The notes under the pieces were generated by a model that made no database searches, was not told where the DNA came from, and worked only from the letters and a program-made list of their open reading frames with translations. 64,000 nucleotides of DNA from the NCBI RefSeq assembly GCF_025950235.1, contig NZ_JAPDDT010000004.1:248001-312000 (forward strand), read 5' to 3'. Made by a program: the position numbers and the translations under genes. Source of the stretch: Luteolibacter arcticus (GTDB taxonomy: Bacteria; Verrucomicrobiota; Verrucomicrobiia; Verrucomicrobiales; Akkermansiaceae). This document shows, piece by piece, positions 43,699 through 51,681 of the stretch (positions within the stretch are counted from its first letter, which is position 1; the number at the start of each line of letters is the position of its first letter).

Positions 43699-44774
43699 AG
43701 CCGGTAGAGTTCCGCCGCGTTCTTCCAGAAAATCCGCTCCTTCATTTCCACCGGCAAGCGGGGAAACGCACGCAGCGGCGAGTCATTGTCCCAGTGCGGG
43801 TAGTCGCTGGAGAACATCAGCGTCCGCTCCGCCTGCATCATGTGCAGCAGTTCCAGCAGTTGATCCTGCGACGGCGGTTCCTCCACCGGTTGGCTGGTGA
43901 AGCGGACGCGCTCTAGCACATACTCGCTCGGGGGGCGATCCAGCCACGGCACGGTCGAACGCAGACCCTTCCAGTTCTTGTCCAGCCGCCACAGCAAGTG
44001 GGGCACCCAGCCGAAGCCGCCCTCCACCATCACGAAGCGCAGTTCGGGAAATTGGCTCATCGCACCCCGACACAACAGGCTCGTGAGCTGGGCCATGAAA
44101 TTCTGCGAGAGGTTCGTGTGCCATTCCAGATAGCTTGCGGGAAAGCCGGCGGTGAATTGTCCCGCGACTCCCTTCCCCTCGGCACCGGGATGGAGCGCGA
44201 CCGGCAGCCCCGCCCCGCAGGCCGCTTCATAGATCGGCCAGTAAATCCGGTCCCCCAGCGGGATCCGCGACGCACTGGTCATCACGACCTGGACAATCCG
44301 GTCCGCTCCGGCGACCCGCCGGATTTCCGCCGCAGCAGCCGCGGGATCGAGCGGATTCACGATCATGCTGCCCAGAAAGCGAGGATCGGCCGGCAGCCAC
44401 TTTTCCCGCAGCCAGTCATTGTGCGCGCGGGCGATCTCATTGCCGAAGTGCGTGTCGGGATGGACGCCGACCGTCAGCAGCTTCGCCTCGATCAGCACCG
44501 CGAAATCCACCCCGTAGGCATCCAGCAGCTGCTCCCGCATTTTCTCCGGCAGGGAGCCCGCCGGTTCGCCGTGCGGACCCCGGGCATCGACCCGCCGGAC
44601 GCCGGTCGGATGCGGCAAGCCCGGCCCGCCCGGGAGCACCAGCCCCTGGGTGCGGAAGTAAGCCGGCAGCCGCGAAACGATCTCGTCCGCATGGAGCGGC
44701 ACGCAGTGCACGTCACAATCGATCAACGAAAACCCCGTCTTCACCTCGTTCTCACCCGCCATCGACACATCCAT
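43695..44774 (-). CDS. metal-dependent amidohydrolase-2 family protein
   Basis: 359 residues, of the TIM-barrel family that includes aminocarboxymuconate-semialdehyde decarboxylase. The start region has LIDCDVHCVP (the metal-binding D-x-H pattern). HPGAEGKG lies mid-protein, and the C-terminal SSDYPHWDNDSPL carries the usual Asp. The substrate is unknown, but the coupled Rieske ferredoxin gene downstream suggests a role in breakdown of a cyclic or aromatic compound. No oxygenase large subunit is encoded nearby, so this is only a suggestion. The 90-nt divergent gap to the subtilase gene could hold promoters for both. Confidence 0.82.
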   Translation of the reverse strand: MDVSMAGENEVKTGFSLIDCDVHCVPLHADEIVSRLPAYFRTQGLVLPGGPGLPHPTGVRRVDARGPHGEPAGSLPEKMREQLLDAYGVDFAVLIEAKLLTVGVHPDTHFGNEIARAHNDWLREKWLPADPRFLGSMIVNPLDPAAAAAEIRRVAGADRIVQVVMTSASRIPLGDRIYWPIYEAACGAGLPVALHPGAEGKGVAGQFTAGFPASYLEWHTNLSQNFMAQLTSLLCRGAMSQFPELRFVMVEGGFGWVPHLLWRLDKNWKGLRSTVPWLDRPPSEYVLERVRFTSQPVEEPPSQDQLLELLHMMQAERTLMFSSDYPHWDNDSPLRAFPRLPVEMKERIFWKNAAELYRL

Positions 44775-44864
44775 CGCACGGATCGGCCCCGAAGAAAAGA
44801 CACTGTGGCTTAGCCGTCACTTCATTCTCCATGTGGCAGGTTGCGGACAACCGGCTTCCCGGAC

Positions 44865-47012
44865 ATGAAACGACCCATCGTAGTATTCCCCATCGCTAAA
44901 TCCGCCATCCGTGGTTTGATGCCTACCGTGCCTGTTTTCTCCCGTGTGCTGGCTGCTCTTGCCATCGCCACCGGCTTGGCCATGGCGGAGGACGCCTATG
45001 TCGAAGGCGAGGTGCTGGTCACCTTCAAGCCCACCGTCGACGCCCGCGGGGCCGAGGGTGCGCTGGCTCGTCGTTCGCTGGCGGTGGCGCAGCGATTCGA
45101 GCGGTTGTCGCGCCATCGCGGCCGCGTTTCCACCCTCGTCCGGGAAAAGAGCCGCGGCACCGCCAGGCTCATCGCCGAACTTAAGGCCGATCCCACCGTG
45201 GAGACGGTGGAGCCGAATTACCTGCGTCACGTTTCCGCAGCGGCCAGCGGCGAGCCCGACTTCGGCAAACTCTGGGGGCTGCGCAATACCGGCCAAACCG
45301 TCAATGGCGTGACCGGCATCGCCGGGGCCGACACCCGCTTCGTGGATGCTTGGAAGCTCGCCCGGACCGATGGGCCGGAGGTCGTCGTTGCGATCGCCGA
45401 CACCGGTCTGGACACCACCCATCCCGACCTGGCTGGCAATCTGTGGACCAACCCCGGCGAGATTGCCGGCAACGGCCTCGACGACGATTCCAACGGCCGG
45501 ATTGACGACATCCATGGCTTCGACTTCACCGGCAATACCGGCATCATGTCCGACTCGGGCGATCACGGTACGCATGTCGCCGGCACCATCGGGGCCAGCG
45601 GACGCAACGGCCTTGGCATCACCGGCCTGCAGTTCAAAGCGAAACTCCTTCCGCTGAAGGTTTCCAGCGATGGGGACGCGATCTCCACCTCGGCCATCCT
45701 TGCCGCCTTCGACTACGCGGTCGACCTGAAGGAGCGCGGCGTGAACCTCGTCGCCATCAATGCCTCCTTCGGTGGCAGTTCATCTTCCACCACTGAGCGG
45801 GTCGCAATCGAAGCCCTGCGCGATGCGGGCATCGTGCTATGCGCTGCCGCCGGAAATGAATCGGCCAACAACGACAGCACCGCCAGCTACCCGGCGAACT
45901 ACGCCGTCTCCAACATCATCTCCGTCGCCGCACTCACGCCGGCGAACCAGCTCGCCAACTACTCGAACTATGGCGCGACCACCGTGGACCTCGCCGCACC
46001 CGGCAGCGAGATCTACTCGACCATGCCGCTTGAGTTCGCCTCGCAGGCCAGCTTGAAGATCGGCTCCGCCGTGTATGCTGCGGCGGCCATCGCGTATTCG
46101 GGCACCACCGGTGCCTCGGGCATCACCGGATCTCTCCATGCCTGCGGCATCGGCCAGACCGGCCAATTCCCTGCCGGGGTCGCGGGAAACATCGCCCTCA
46201 TCCAGCGCGGCACGCTCACCTTCGCGGAAAAGGTCACCAATGCCATCGCCGCCGGCGCGGTCGCAGTCGTGATCTACGATAACTCCAGTAGTTCAATTAC
46301 CACCAACCCGTGGACACTCGGCGGCTCGGGCAACTGGATTCCGGCGATCCGCATTTCCCAAGCGAATGGCCAAAGCATCGTCGCCTCCAGCCTGCCGGTG
46401 ACCGCCACCTTCACGCGCATCATCAATCCGGCGGCCGCTTATCAATTTCTCGACGGCACCTCGATGGCCGCGCCCCATGTGACCGGAGCCGTGGCCTTCG
46501 CCGCCATGAATTTCCCCGCGGAGACTGTGGCTCAGCGGATCTCGCGCATCCTCACCCGCACCACCGCCGTCCCCGCGCTGACGGGGAAGGTTGCCACCGG
46601 CGGCAGGCTCGATCTTCTCAAGATGATCGACACCGACAATGACTCCCTGCCCGATTGGTGGGAGTCCGAGGAAATCGGCAACCTCGCTTCCGCCGCCGCC
46701 AGCGATCCCGATGGCGATGCGGTCACCAATGCGGACGAGTTTCTCTCCGGCTCCGCTCCGCTCGATGGGTCCAGCAAGTTGGCCTTTGCCAGCTTCGGCG
46801 CAAATACCACCGGCGTCTCCGGCTCCTTTCCCACGATCGCGGGGCGCCTCTATCAGATCGAGTGGTCGGACAACCTCTCCTCCGGATCCTGGAGCCAGCT
46901 TGGCAACGCGATCACAGGCGACGGGAATCCGCATGTCTTCACCGACGCCGCTGCGACGCCAGCTTCCCCCCGACGCTTCTACCGGCTGAGCGTGATCTCT
47001 GCCGCCCCCTGA
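44865..47012 (+). CDS. secreted subtilisin-like (S8) serine protease with PA domain
   Basis: 715 residues from the ATG at 44865; an in-frame ATG at 44919 would give a shorter, more standard signal peptide (MPTVPVFSRVLAALAIATG). An inhibitor-like propeptide with VEGEVLVTFKP precedes the catalytic domain. Catalytic Asp is in AIADTGLDTTHPDL, His in DHGTHVAGTIGASG and Ser in GTSMAAPHVTGA, so the triad is complete. A PA insert (IQRGTLTFAEKVTNAIAAG) lies between His and Ser. The C-terminus has a calcium-type D-T-D-N-D-S-L-P-D-W-W-E motif and a beta domain. Likely an extracellular scavenging protease. Confidence 0.92.
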   Translation: MKRPIVVFPIAKSAIRGLMPTVPVFSRVLAALAIATGLAMAEDAYVEGEVLVTFKPTVDARGAEGALARRSLAVAQRFERLSRHRGRVSTLVREKSRGTARLIAELKADPTVETVEPNYLRHVSAAASGEPDFGKLWGLRNTGQTVNGVTGIAGADTRFVDAWKLARTDGPEVVVAIADTGLDTTHPDLAGNLWTNPGEIAGNGLDDDSNGRIDDIHGFDFTGNTGIMSDSGDHGTHVAGTIGASGRNGLGITGLQFKAKLLPLKVSSDGDAISTSAILAAFDYAVDLKERGVNLVAINASFGGSSSSTTERVAIEALRDAGIVLCAAAGNESANNDSTASYPANYAVSNIISVAALTPANQLANYSNYGATTVDLAAPGSEIYSTMPLEFASQASLKIGSAVYAAAAIAYSGTTGASGITGSLHACGIGQTGQFPAGVAGNIALIQRGTLTFAEKVTNAIAAGAVAVVIYDNSSSSITTNPWTLGGSGNWIPAIRISQANGQSIVASSLPVTATFTRIINPAAAYQFLDGTSMAAPHVTGAVAFAAMNFPAETVAQRISRILTRTTAVPALTGKVATGGRLDLLKMIDTDNDSLPDWWESEEIGNLASAAASDPDGDAVTNADEFLSGSAPLDGSSKLAFASFGANTTGVSGSFPTIAGRLYQIEWSDNLSSGSWSQLGNAITGDGNPHVFTDAAATPASPRRFYRLSVISAAP

Positions 47013-47017
47013 GTGCA

Positions 47018-47344
47018 TCACTCGCGCCTCGTCTTCAACTCCGCCATCCGCAACAGCACAACCACGAGCCAGACAAGACAGGTGAACGCCAGTCCCAACA
47101 GGACCAGCGGAGTCCAGCGGTAGAACAGGATCTCCCACTCCGGCAGCGGCGGCAAGGATGTCCGAGGCGACGGAGGAATCCGCAACGGCGGCTTGATACA
47201 CGTCGCCGCAAGGCTGAATACCGGCAGCCCGGCCAGGCAGAACATCAGCTCCGTCAGCAAGCGGCGAAAGCGATCGAGTTGTTCCGGCTTCACCGGCAGG
47301 CCTTCGGCCGGCGCCCGGAAATTCCATTCATCATCCTCCGCCAT
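47018..47344 (-). CDS. hypothetical two-helix membrane protein
   Basis: 108 residues starting MAEDDEWNFRAPAEG. Two hydrophobic helices (about 32-50 and 76-98) are separated by a Pro-rich loop (PPLRIPPSPRTSLPPLPEW), ending in a short basic tail. No family recognised. It is convergent with the subtilase gene, with 5 nt between the stop codons, and divergent from the TPR gene. Confidence 0.65.
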   Translation of the reverse strand: MAEDDEWNFRAPAEGLPVKPEQLDRFRRLLTELMFCLAGLPVFSLAATCIKPPLRIPPSPRTSLPPLPEWEILFYRWTPLVLLGLAFTCLVWLVVVLLRMAELKTRRE

Positions 47345-47438
47345 GTCGGTAGTTCATCAAAAATCATCTGCCGTCGCAATGGTTACCTGATGCTTCCTCC
47401 TTTCCAATCGCGCGCGGTCCTCATAGATATCCGCACGC

Positions 47439-48623
47439 TTGAGCCACGACTCTCCTACATCTGCCGCTTCGCTGTCCTTCTGGTTGGAACGCCAGCGCTA
47501 CGACCGCGTGATCGAGGAGGGCCACCGGCTGCTCGCTCAATCCCCGGAGGATCCCGACCTCCACCGCCTGCTCGCCATTGCGCACTGGATGCTCGATGAC
47601 CGCCGGTCCGCCGAGCACCACCTGCGCGAGACCCTGCGCCTGCGCCCGGACGACGAGTCCAGCCTTTCGCTGCTGGCCCTCATCGGTTCCTCGTCGCTGG
47701 GCTCGCGCAAGTCCGACCGCCACGCCATGGAGGCGCTCGCGCTCGACCCGGAATCCATCACCGCCTGGCACGCGCTCGCCTCCTCCTCGATCGGCGATGA
47801 CCCCGCATTCTCCATGCGCTGCTCCCACCGCATGCTGGAGCTCGACCCGCGCAATATCGAGGCTCGCATCCTCCTGTTCATCGCCATCGCCGTGACCATG
47901 GAGGAAAAGATGCCCGGCTGGCACCTGCAGGCCGAGCGCTGGCTGCGGGAGGCACTCGCGATCGAGCCCGAGAACGCCGATGTGCACGCGCTGTTAGGCG
48001 ATCACCTTCTTTCCGTCCCTCAGCGCCGGAAGGAAGGCGAAGCCCATCTCCAGCAGGCGATCGCTATCGACCCCATGTCCTCGCTGGCACCGGCATGGCG
48101 GGAGTCCTTGGCCTCGAAGCGCGATTTCTTCCTCAAGCTGATGGTGCTGCCGCGGAAAATCGGCACCGGCATCATCAAGGCAATGGGCCGGTCGCTCAGC
48201 CGCTTCCCCCTCCTCCTCCTCCTGGGGCAATTTTATCTCGTTGTCTTTGTGCTTTGCCTGATGGGCTTGATTTTCTGGGGCATCTTCCTCTGGCCGGTCA
48301 TCTGGCTTTATCGGAAGTACGTCGTCCAGGGCGATCACCTGCGGGCAGGCCTCGCTTCATCCGGGAAGCGCTGGCTTGGCTGGCTGGTCCCCGCCCCAGC
48401 GTGGCTGCGGCGTATCGTCATGCTCTTCGCCCTCGTCGGCTGGTGGCGTCTCGTTCCGGAGATCTTCGCGGGAATCGGCCGCCTCCACCCCGGATTGCAC
48501 TGCGGAAATGTCGTCGCCATCGGTGGAACCATACTCCTTCTAGCCTGCGTCGGGCTTTTCTTCTGGCTTGAATTCCGCGCGAGCCGCCGCCGCAAGGAAA
48601 TGGCCGGCTTTCCTCCTCTCTGA
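47439..48623 (+). CDS. tetratricopeptide-repeat membrane protein
   Basis: 394 residues from a TTG start. The first 230 residues are TPR-like helical repeats with the familiar A-x-x-x-x-P and D-P spacing (for example HHLRETLRLRPDDESSL, EALALDPESITAWHALA, REALAIEPENADVHALLGDH). The C-terminal 160 residues contain four hydrophobic helices (starting RFPLLLLLGQFYLVVFVLCL). Such proteins act as scaffolds for other membrane proteins. The MmcQ gene follows 12 nt later. Confidence 0.78.
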   Translation: MSHDSPTSAASLSFWLERQRYDRVIEEGHRLLAQSPEDPDLHRLLAIAHWMLDDRRSAEHHLRETLRLRPDDESSLSLLALIGSSSLGSRKSDRHAMEALALDPESITAWHALASSSIGDDPAFSMRCSHRMLELDPRNIEARILLFIAIAVTMEEKMPGWHLQAERWLREALAIEPENADVHALLGDHLLSVPQRRKEGEAHLQQAIAIDPMSSLAPAWRESLASKRDFFLKLMVLPRKIGTGIIKAMGRSLSRFPLLLLLGQFYLVVFVLCLMGLIFWGIFLWPVIWLYRKYVVQGDHLRAGLASSGKRWLGWLVPAPAWLRRIVMLFALVGWWRLVPEIFAGIGRLHPGLHCGNVVAIGGTILLLACVGLFFWLEFRASRRRKEMAGFPPL

Positions 48624-48635
48624 TAGCCTTCCAAC

Positions 48636-48989
48636 GTGGACCTACCCGACGCCATCGAGCACTTCCTCTCCAAGCCCGGGGCGGAGGAGACCACGCCCTT
48701 TGGCCCGGATGTCCTCGTTTACAAGGTCGCGGGAAAGATGTTCGCCCTGGCCGTGCCAGAGGACTTTCCCTCCCGCATCAACCTCAAGTGCGATCCCGAA
48801 CGCGCCTTCCTGCTGCGCGACGAATACGCCGCCATCCTGCCCGGCTACCACATGAACAAGCGCCACTGGAACACGGTGGTGCTCGATGGCTCGCTCCCGT
48901 CCTCGCTCGTCCGCGAATTGATCGACCACTCCTACGACCTCGTCGTCGCCGGCCTGCCGAAAGCACAACGCGCCAAGCTCAATGGTTAG
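48636..48989 (+). CDS. MmcQ/YjbR family protein
   Basis: 117 residues from a GTG start. The sequence pattern (FLSKPGAEETTPFGPDVLVYKV, then MFALAVPED, NLKCDPERAFLLRDEY, GYHMNKRHWNTVVLDG, and LIDHSYDLVVAGLPK) is that of the MmcQ/YjbR family, small CyaY-like-fold proteins thought to bind DNA or act in an unknown role. Length is normal. It follows the TPR gene closely and may share its promoter. Confidence 0.88.
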   Translation: MDLPDAIEHFLSKPGAEETTPFGPDVLVYKVAGKMFALAVPEDFPSRINLKCDPERAFLLRDEYAAILPGYHMNKRHWNTVVLDGSLPSSLVRELIDHSYDLVVAGLPKAQRAKLNG

Positions 48990-49143
48990 CGTCGTCGCTC
49001 CTTATTAAGGTAAGGGGCATCGACATTCCTGGCGATGTGCGCCCGTCGGGTCCCCTCCCCCTTTCGTTCATTTCGCTCGTTTCGTTGTCCCCCTCTCTTC
49101 CTTGGCACTTGGCACGCCCCGCTTGGAACTTCACCCTTCCCGC

Positions 49144-49635
49144 ATGTCCGTCGCCGAGCCCCAGAAAGAACTGCGCTTCACCCGCGCCGGGCAGGGCGTG
49201 GTGTTCTGGATTGCGGCCGCGGTCTGCGTGATGGCCAGCCTCGTTTTCTTCCTGCTCACTCCCTACCGGCCCACCACTCCCGAACTCCCCCACCCCGCCT
49301 GGGGCTTCGTCCCGCTCGGCCTCGCCGTCGTCCTCGCCCGGCTCGCGTGGCGCTGCACCAAGCACGCCTACCTGCTGCTCAGCCCGATCGGCGTCGAAAT
49401 CTTCCCCCTTTTCCGCCCCGCCGTGAACATGCAGGTCATCCCGTGGGTACAGATCGCCGCCGCGGATATCGACGACTCCCGCTTGACGCTCCACTTCTCC
49501 GCAGAAAAAACCTCCGGCATCCACCTCTCGCTGTCACCCATCGCCAAGGACCGCCGCGCACTGCTCGCCAAGGCGATCCAAGGCCGGCTCCCCGCCGATC
49601 CATCCGCTTCCGTCTCTTATCCACCATCTTCCTAA
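49144..49635 (+). CDS. hypothetical membrane protein with PH-like C-terminal part
   Basis: 163 residues from the ATG at 49144; residues encoded further upstream in this frame are not supported. Two hydrophobic helices (about 18-40 and 53-72) are followed by a beta-rich region (CTKHAYLLLSPIGVEIFPLF, VIPWVQIAAADIDDSRLTL) that resembles small bacterial PH-type domains. No named family assigned. The YbjN gene starts immediately after its stop codon, so the two are co-transcribed. Confidence 0.65.
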   Translation: MSVAEPQKELRFTRAGQGVVFWIAAAVCVMASLVFFLLTPYRPTTPELPHPAWGFVPLGLAVVLARLAWRCTKHAYLLLSPIGVEIFPLFRPAVNMQVIPWVQIAAADIDDSRLTLHFSAEKTSGIHLSLSPIAKDRRALLAKAIQGRLPADPSASVSYPPSS

Positions 49636-50151
49636 ATGCGCCCGCCATCCCGCCAGATCCTCGTCGTCGAAGAAGCATTCGGAGCCAATGGCTGGCACTG
49701 CGAATTGGTCGAGGGCCGCGACGTGCTGCGCTCGGTGTTCACCGGCCACCACACGCGAATCGAGATGACCGTCCAGGCCTACCCGCCGATGAATGCGCTC
49801 GCGGTGATCGGGGAAATGCCGCTGCCGCTCGATGACGAGCACCGGCCGTATGTGCTGGAGCTGCTGGCCCGCGCGAACAAGACGCTCAACCTCGGCGGCT
49901 TCGAGTACGACCTCGATCGCGACCGGCTGGTCTTCCGCATCACCAACCTCTTCGACAAAGAGCGCTATGACGCCGACATCATTTCCTCGATGGTCCACTG
50001 TGCCGTTGCGGAAATGGACCGCATCGCCCCGTATGCCATGACCGTGGTCCGCACGCCGGAAGACCTCTTGGAGGATCTCGATCTGAAGCGTCTACTCCAG
50101 CGCGAGGACTTCATCCCGCCGGTTCCCGGTGACGAGGAAGACTACATTTGA
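49636..50151 (+). CDS. YbjN-domain-containing protein
   Basis: 171 residues. A central LLARANKTLNLGGFEYD segment followed by LVFRITNLFDK is typical of the YbjN (type III secretion chaperone-like fold) family. Members are cytoplasmic and of unknown function, and in E. coli are linked with motility and stress responses. The C-terminal tail is acidic. It starts 1 nt after the stop of the preceding membrane-protein gene. Confidence 0.75.
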   Translation: MRPPSRQILVVEEAFGANGWHCELVEGRDVLRSVFTGHHTRIEMTVQAYPPMNALAVIGEMPLPLDDEHRPYVLELLARANKTLNLGGFEYDLDRDRLVFRITNLFDKERYDADIISSMVHCAVAEMDRIAPYAMTVVRTPEDLLEDLDLKRLLQREDFIPPVPGDEEDYI

Positions 50152-50178
50152 GAAATTCCAAGCTCCCACGAAAAACCG

Positions 50179-50748
50179 ATGAAAACCTTTGCCGCCCTCG
50201 CCCTGCTCGCTGTTCCCGCCTTCGCCGCTGATCACCCCGCCGACGCATGGGAACTCACGCTCGAATCCGGCTACCTCTGGAACGTCGGCGACAATACCGC
50301 CATCGACTACGAGATCGCGCCGACGCAGTTCACACTCCGCAGCCCGGTGGTCTTGAAGTGGTGGGAAGATGAGAACGGCGCCCGCCTGATCGTCCGCAGC
50401 CGCGCTTCGTTGCTCATGGAGTCCATCGTCGAGGGCCCGGAAGACTACTACTTCGGCATCAATGGCGCGCCATCGATCGAATACTGGTTCCCGAACGAAA
50501 AGACGTCGCTGTTCTTCTCCATCGGCGGCGGCGTGGGCTGGACGAACTCCACCCGCGATCCCGAAGGCCAGGGCCAGGACTTCACGCTGAATTGGTTTTC
50601 CCAGCTCGGCGTGCGCCAGGAGATCGCACCGAACCTCTCGCTACTAGGCGGGGCGTACTTCATTCACCACTCGAATGGCGGCCAAACCGACCCGAACCCG
50701 GGCATCGATGCACTCGGCTTCACCATCGGCCTCGGCTGGCAGTTTTGA
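50179..50748 (+). CDS. outer-membrane beta-barrel-like secreted protein
   Basis: 189 residues. The signal peptide MKTFAALALLAVPAFAADH leads into alternating hydrophobic-aromatic strands (ELTLESGYLWNVGDNTAIDY, FFSIGGGVGWTNS, NLSLLGGAYFIHHSN). It ends in LGFTIGLGWQF, whose terminal Phe is typical of outer-membrane barrels. It is probably a small porin-like or acyloxyacyl-hydrolase-like barrel; the exact family cannot be named. It converges on the deacetylase gene with 0 nt between stops. Confidence 0.7.
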   Translation: MKTFAALALLAVPAFAADHPADAWELTLESGYLWNVGDNTAIDYEIAPTQFTLRSPVVLKWWEDENGARLIVRSRASLLMESIVEGPEDYYFGINGAPSIEYWFPNEKTSLFFSIGGGVGWTNSTRDPEGQGQDFTLNWFSQLGVRQEIAPNLSLLGGAYFIHHSNGGQTDPNPGIDALGFTIGLGWQF

Positions 50749-51681
50749 TCAGCGCAACGCCTCAACATGCGCCACCGCCGCCGAGGCGAGTCCCGGCGGG
50801 TAGTAGCCGCCTTCCAGCGAGGAGACGACTCGTCCTTCTGCATGCTTGTCGGCAATGGAAACGACTCGCCGGGTAAAGCCGGCGAAGGTCTCGTCGTCCC
50901 ATCGCAAGCCACCGAGCGGGTCGCCATCGCGGGCGTCAAAGCCGGCCGAAACCAGCACGAATTCCGGACGGAAGGCCTCAAGGGCGGGTGCGGCATGCTC
51001 GTCCCACGCGGCGAGCGCCACTGACCCGTCCGAACCATGGGGGAGCGGCAAATTGAGCGTGAATCCCTCCCCCGCCCCGCTCCCGCGGTGAGCGGCATGC
51101 CCGGTGTAGGGATAGATATTCGCCTCGTGAAGCGAGACGTAGAAAACGCCGGGGTCGGCTTCGAAGATCGCCTCGGTGCCATTGCCGTGATGGACATCCC
51201 AATCGACGATGGCGATGCGCTGCAGACCGTGGACCCGGCGCAAATGGTTCGCGGCGATGGCGACGTGGTTGAAGATGCAGAAGCCCATGCCGCGCTCGGC
51301 CGTGGCATGGTGCCCGGGCGGGCGGACCGCACAAAAGGCCCGCGCCACCTCGCCGCTCATCACCGCATTCACCGCCTCGATCACCGCGCCGGTGGCTTCG
51401 AGTGCGACGTCGTAGCTGTCCTCGCAGAGCGCGGTGTCGCCGGTGCGCAGCATGTCGGCACAAGAGATGACGTCGCGATACACGAGGTCGTGATAGTGCG
51501 GCTCGTGAGCGAACAAGACCTCCGCGACCGTCGCCTTGCGACCGGGCAGGCGCACGATGCCCCGCGGAAGTTTCTCTAGAGCCTCGCGCAGCACGCGATA
51601 ACGCGCAGCCGACTCTGGGTGGCCGGGGCCGGTATCATGGCGCTCATAGCAAGGATCGTAGTGAACTCCGATGGGCTTCAT
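50749..51681 (-). CDS. histone deacetylase family protein (acetoin-utilisation type)
   Basis: 310 residues of the HDAC/AcuC/AphA superfamily. Conserved features are GPGHPESAARY near the start, AVRPPGHHATAERGMGFC with the active-site His pair, VDWDVHHGNGTEA containing the zinc-binding Asp and His, SAGFDARDGDPLGG with the second zinc Asp, and SLEGGYYPPGL. It removes acetyl or acyl groups from lysines or polyamines. Its ATG overlaps the stop of the acetyl-CoA hydrolase/GNAT gene (ATGA), so the acetyl-group writer and eraser are made together. Confidence 0.9.
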   Translation of the reverse strand: MKPIGVHYDPCYERHDTGPGHPESAARYRVLREALEKLPRGIVRLPGRKATVAEVLFAHEPHYHDLVYRDVISCADMLRTGDTALCEDSYDVALEATGAVIEAVNAVMSGEVARAFCAVRPPGHHATAERGMGFCIFNHVAIAANHLRRVHGLQRIAIVDWDVHHGNGTEAIFEADPGVFYVSLHEANIYPYTGHAAHRGSGAGEGFTLNLPLPHGSDGSVALAAWDEHAAPALEAFRPEFVLVSAGFDARDGDPLGGLRWDDETFAGFTRRVVSIADKHAEGRVVSSLEGGYYPPGLASAAVAHVEALR

